From assembly GCF_900106805.1 (NCBI RefSeq), contig NZ_FNNP01000007.1, positions 62,001 to 126,000 on the forward strand: a stretch of DNA of 64,000 bases, written 5' to 3'. The position numbers and the translations under genes are program-made. The stretch comes from Ruegeria halocynthiae (GTDB lineage Bacteria; Pseudomonadota; Alphaproteobacteria; Rhodobacterales; Rhodobacteraceae). The notes beneath the pieces are model-generated. The model worked only from the letters and a program-made list of their open reading frames with translations. It was not told the origin of the DNA and did not search any database. The number at the start of each line of letters is the position of its first letter. The stretch's first letter is position 1. This document shows, piece by piece, positions 62,150 to 64,000 of the stretch.

Positions 62150-62524
62150 CTATGCGAACTTACGCGGTGTTTTCCCATTGCTCGATGGTGCGGGTATCAA
62201 GAACATCGAAATGAGCGCCGACAACGCGAACCAGAGCTGCGTAATTATGATGATCAGCAAGCCGACGTTACCCAACAGAGACACACCTGATCCTGCGGGG
62301 CGCGTGTCCGTGAACGCTGCGAAAACAAACAAGGTTAGACCCAAGGCCCAACCGATGCCGGCGGTCCAAAATCTGCGGATTTGCTTATCATAAACTTCTT
62401 TGTAATTTGGATCGCTCCCGCGCCAGACATAAGCCAGCACAATTCCAAAGAATGAGGTCAAAACAGCTACGAGGCTTACGGTATAAAGTGCCCAGACAAT
62501 GGTGGGTTTTGTTTTAGATGACAT
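62150..62524 (-). CDS. Hypothetical membrane protein
   Basis: A 124-residue protein with three hydrophobic helices (about 8-30, 53-70, 80-108), rich in aromatic residues and containing a YVWRGSDPNYKEVYDKQIR loop. The composition resembles DUF4870/TM2-like small membrane proteins, but I would not assign a family. It is convergent with the preceding secreted-protein gene, leaving a short gap of 16 nt. Confidence 0.68.
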   Translation of the reverse strand: MSSKTKPTIVWALYTVSLVAVLTSFFGIVLAYVWRGSDPNYKEVYDKQIRRFWTAGIGWALGLTLFVFAAFTDTRPAGSGVSLLGNVGLLIIIITQLWFALSALISMFLIPAPSSNGKTPRKFA

Positions 62525-62676
62525 CTGGACCTCAGCGCTTCTTGTTTCATTCCCTTGCTATTGAAGTTCGAACGTGCCGATTCCGTGGCTGTTTCTCGCC
62601 TTTTGTTTGACAGCCTAAAGAAGAGTTTCTTGCAACGTTTGCGCGGCTAAATAGAAACCTGAATGAGAAGCCTCGT

Positions 62677-63417
62677 TCAGCCCGGCTCGTACAACCACTC
62701 TGCAGGTATATCAATCTCGGCCCGCCCGGAATGATGTGGCACATCCAGAGGATGGGGCAGGGTTGATATTGGACGGCGTGTTTTTATGCGGTCGTTGCGC
62801 AGGAAGGTGGCTTCGACCACCCGGGGAAATTCGACACCATCTACGCTCATCGATCCTGATGCATTATTGGTATGAAGATGCACGCAGGTGAATTTGGCAC
62901 CGATCGCGTCATAAAGCGGTTTTGCTTTTTCAAAGAACCGCGGTTTGGTCAGGATTGATGGTATCCGGTGAAGCTCGATCACGATAATCCGGAACCGATC
63001 GAGGCAGACGGCGGGAAGGGTCTCAAAAACCGGGTATTCGGCCGCTTCGATATCCATTTGCAGCATCAGATCCCCAGTCTCTGGCGCATTCTGCTTCATC
63101 CAGTCCTCAAGCGAGATCACGTCGCCTTTGCTTTGCGCACCGAGATATTGCTTGGAGAAGGTCGCGCCGGGAATCACCTCGGCTGGCCCGTCCACCGAGG
63201 CATCGGCCATGATCGACGGTATGCCCCATTTGGCCAGATCAAGCTCAAAGCTCGATTGCTTTGAGACACCGGGCGAAAAGCAGGCTTCGATGCCGATCAG
63301 ATCATTGGGCAACAGATAACCGCCATCGCCAAAGGCACCGATCCGGATCAGCTGCTGACCCACGTCAAACGGGCGCAAAACATCGGCAAGCAGTTTACGG
63401 CGACTATCGATTGTCAT
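62677..63417 (-). CDS. FkbM-family methyltransferase-like protein
   Basis: A 246-residue protein. The AdoMet-binding glycine-rich loop is seen as IGAFGDGGYLLP near residue 26, with LMLQMDIEAAEYPVFETLP (about 117-135) and IVIELHR as the post-motif strands. FkbM proteins O-methylate sugars or secondary metabolites; the acceptor here is unknown. The gaps on both sides (62525-62676 and 63418-63506) hold nothing recognisable. Confidence 0.72.
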   Translation of the reverse strand: MTIDSRRKLLADVLRPFDVGQQLIRIGAFGDGGYLLPNDLIGIEACFSPGVSKQSSFELDLAKWGIPSIMADASVDGPAEVIPGATFSKQYLGAQSKGDVISLEDWMKQNAPETGDLMLQMDIEAAEYPVFETLPAVCLDRFRIIVIELHRIPSILTKPRFFEKAKPLYDAIGAKFTCVHLHTNNASGSMSVDGVEFPRVVEATFLRNDRIKTRRPISTLPHPLDVPHHSGRAEIDIPAEWLYEPG

Positions 63418-63506
63418 GGAGTGGTCTCGGGTCTTCGCGCGTGTTTTGGCCAGATTAGTGAATTGTCAGTTTGGCCGCAAACGATAGATGACTATGAAGG
63501 CTAAGC

Positions 63507-64000
63507 TCACAGACGGTTCAGCAGATCGGTGGTCGGCCACGCATCCGCAGGCAATCCCAGCCGTGCCTGTTCGGCCTGCACTGCCGCGCGGGTTCCGGCG
63601 CCCAGAATGCCGTCGATCTTGCCCACGTCATGGCCACGCGCCTGCAGCTTGGTTTGCAATTGCTTCATCTGTGCGCCTGACAGTCCCGGTGCGGGATTGC
63701 CTGCGTCGTAGATCTGACCGCCCTCTAGCCGCGTGCCGAAATAGGCAGCTGTCAGAACATAGACGAAACTTTGGTTCCATTCGAAATAGACGTCGAAATT
63801 CGGATAGGCGAGGAAGGCGGGTCCGTTGTGTCCTTGCGGTAGGATCAGTGAGGCAGGCAGGTTGGCCAGCGTCCCATCGCGCGCCTGCACACCCATCGCG
63901 CGCCATTCGGAGATCGGGCGCGGTTTGCCGGGGCCGGACAGGGACCAATCCGTCTGTGCGGGAACCGTGACCTCCTGCAACCACGGCTGACCAGGCTGCC
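63507..64000 (-). CDS. Lytic murein transglycosylase (MltB-type) with peptidoglycan-binding domain, C-terminal part
   Basis: The 164 codons visible continue past the right edge. The catalytic region ends in QPGQPWLQEVTVPAQ, FLAYPNFDVYFEWNQSFVYVLTAAYFG and RLEGG, typical of the MltB/SLT_2 group. A C-terminal peptidoglycan-binding domain follows (QMKQLQTKLQARGHDVGKIDG, GAGTRAAVQAEQ). It cleaves murein glycan to 1,6-anhydro products in the periplasm. The catalytic glutamate and signal peptide lie outside the window. Confidence 0.87.
   Translation of the reverse strand, partial: QPGQPWLQEVTVPAQTDWSLSGPGKPRPISEWRAMGVQARDGTLANLPASLILPQGHNGPAFLAYPNFDVYFEWNQSFVYVLTAAYFGTRLEGGQIYDAGNPAPGLSGAQMKQLQTKLQARGHDVGKIDGILGAGTRAAVQAEQARLGLPADAWPTTDLLNRL

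Overview
The window is high-GC alphaproteobacterial DNA, almost certainly from a marine Rhodobacteraceae of the roseobacter group (Ruegeria-like is my guess; the genus is not proven). The pointers are a MipZ division-site ATPase, a split Fo operon with both b' and b subunits (atpI-atpB-atpE-atpF'-atpF), aerobic-type cobaltochelatase CobS/CobT plus BluB, an imuB-dnaE2 mutasome behind a GTTC-N7-GTTC SOS box (the alphaproteobacterial LexA motif), and a probable taurine:pyruvate aminotransferase. I see no insertion sequence, prophage, CRISPR array, rRNA or tRNA; the region reads as chromosomal backbone with accessory islets.

Layout. 1-4021: an oxygen-independent ubiquinone cassette, ubiT-ubiU-ubiV on the minus strand and divergent ubiD-ubiX on the plus strand, sharing a perfect FNR/CRP-type palindrome; ubiD appears to start at a rare ATT codon. 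4071-9632: DUF333 repeat protein, DUF2235 hydrolase, DUF427 protein, aminopeptidase P, a winged-helix regulator fused to a catalytically degenerate alpha/beta hydrolase, and a small divergent ORF. 9629-12613: cobS and cobT, separated by a palindromic terminator-like element. 12759-17607: SOS-controlled imuB-dnaE2 without an adjacent imuA. 17677-21608: polar amino acid ABC transporter and a taurine-pyruvate type transaminase. 21830-30083: acyl-CoA synthetase, a DOPA-dioxygenase-like protein, and an aromatic (homogentisate/gentisate-like) catabolic block with LysE exporter and MarR regulator. 30146-36797: class III nucleotide cyclase, class II amidotransferase, MipZ, two transporters and an HMCES/YedK protein.

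36896-45476 is the translation cluster ffh ... rpsP ... rimM ... trmD ... rplS-rpmE. It is unusually loaded with passengers: three tandem GNAT acetyltransferase paralogues, a chorismate mutase, bluB, a 48-residue membrane peptide, a sulfotransferase-like protein and, on the opposite strand, a GH25 lysozyme. Many of these genes are joined by 1-8 nt overlaps, so they are probably translationally coupled. A compact run of three hairpins lies upstream of ffh.

45638-52233 holds small metabolic and transport genes (ProX deacylase, racemase, azoreductase/LysR pair, two EamA permeases, a UspA protein, ArsR). 52418-55067 is the Fo operon with its terminator. 55046-57681 pairs a GntR/FCD regulator with a divergent PLP aminotransferase, with two similar inverted repeats between them. 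57726-64000 contains smc, small hypothetical proteins, an FkbM-like methyltransferase and the truncated end of a lytic transglycosylase.

No wholly new multi-gene system is proven here. The observations most worth following are the anaerobic quinone cassette and its shared operator, the ATT start, the GNAT/sulfotransferase passengers in the ribosomal operon, the hairpin cluster beside ffh, and the pseudo-hydrolase transcription factor. The only gene-free stretch above 300 bases is 37513-37886, the rplS/GH25 divergent region.
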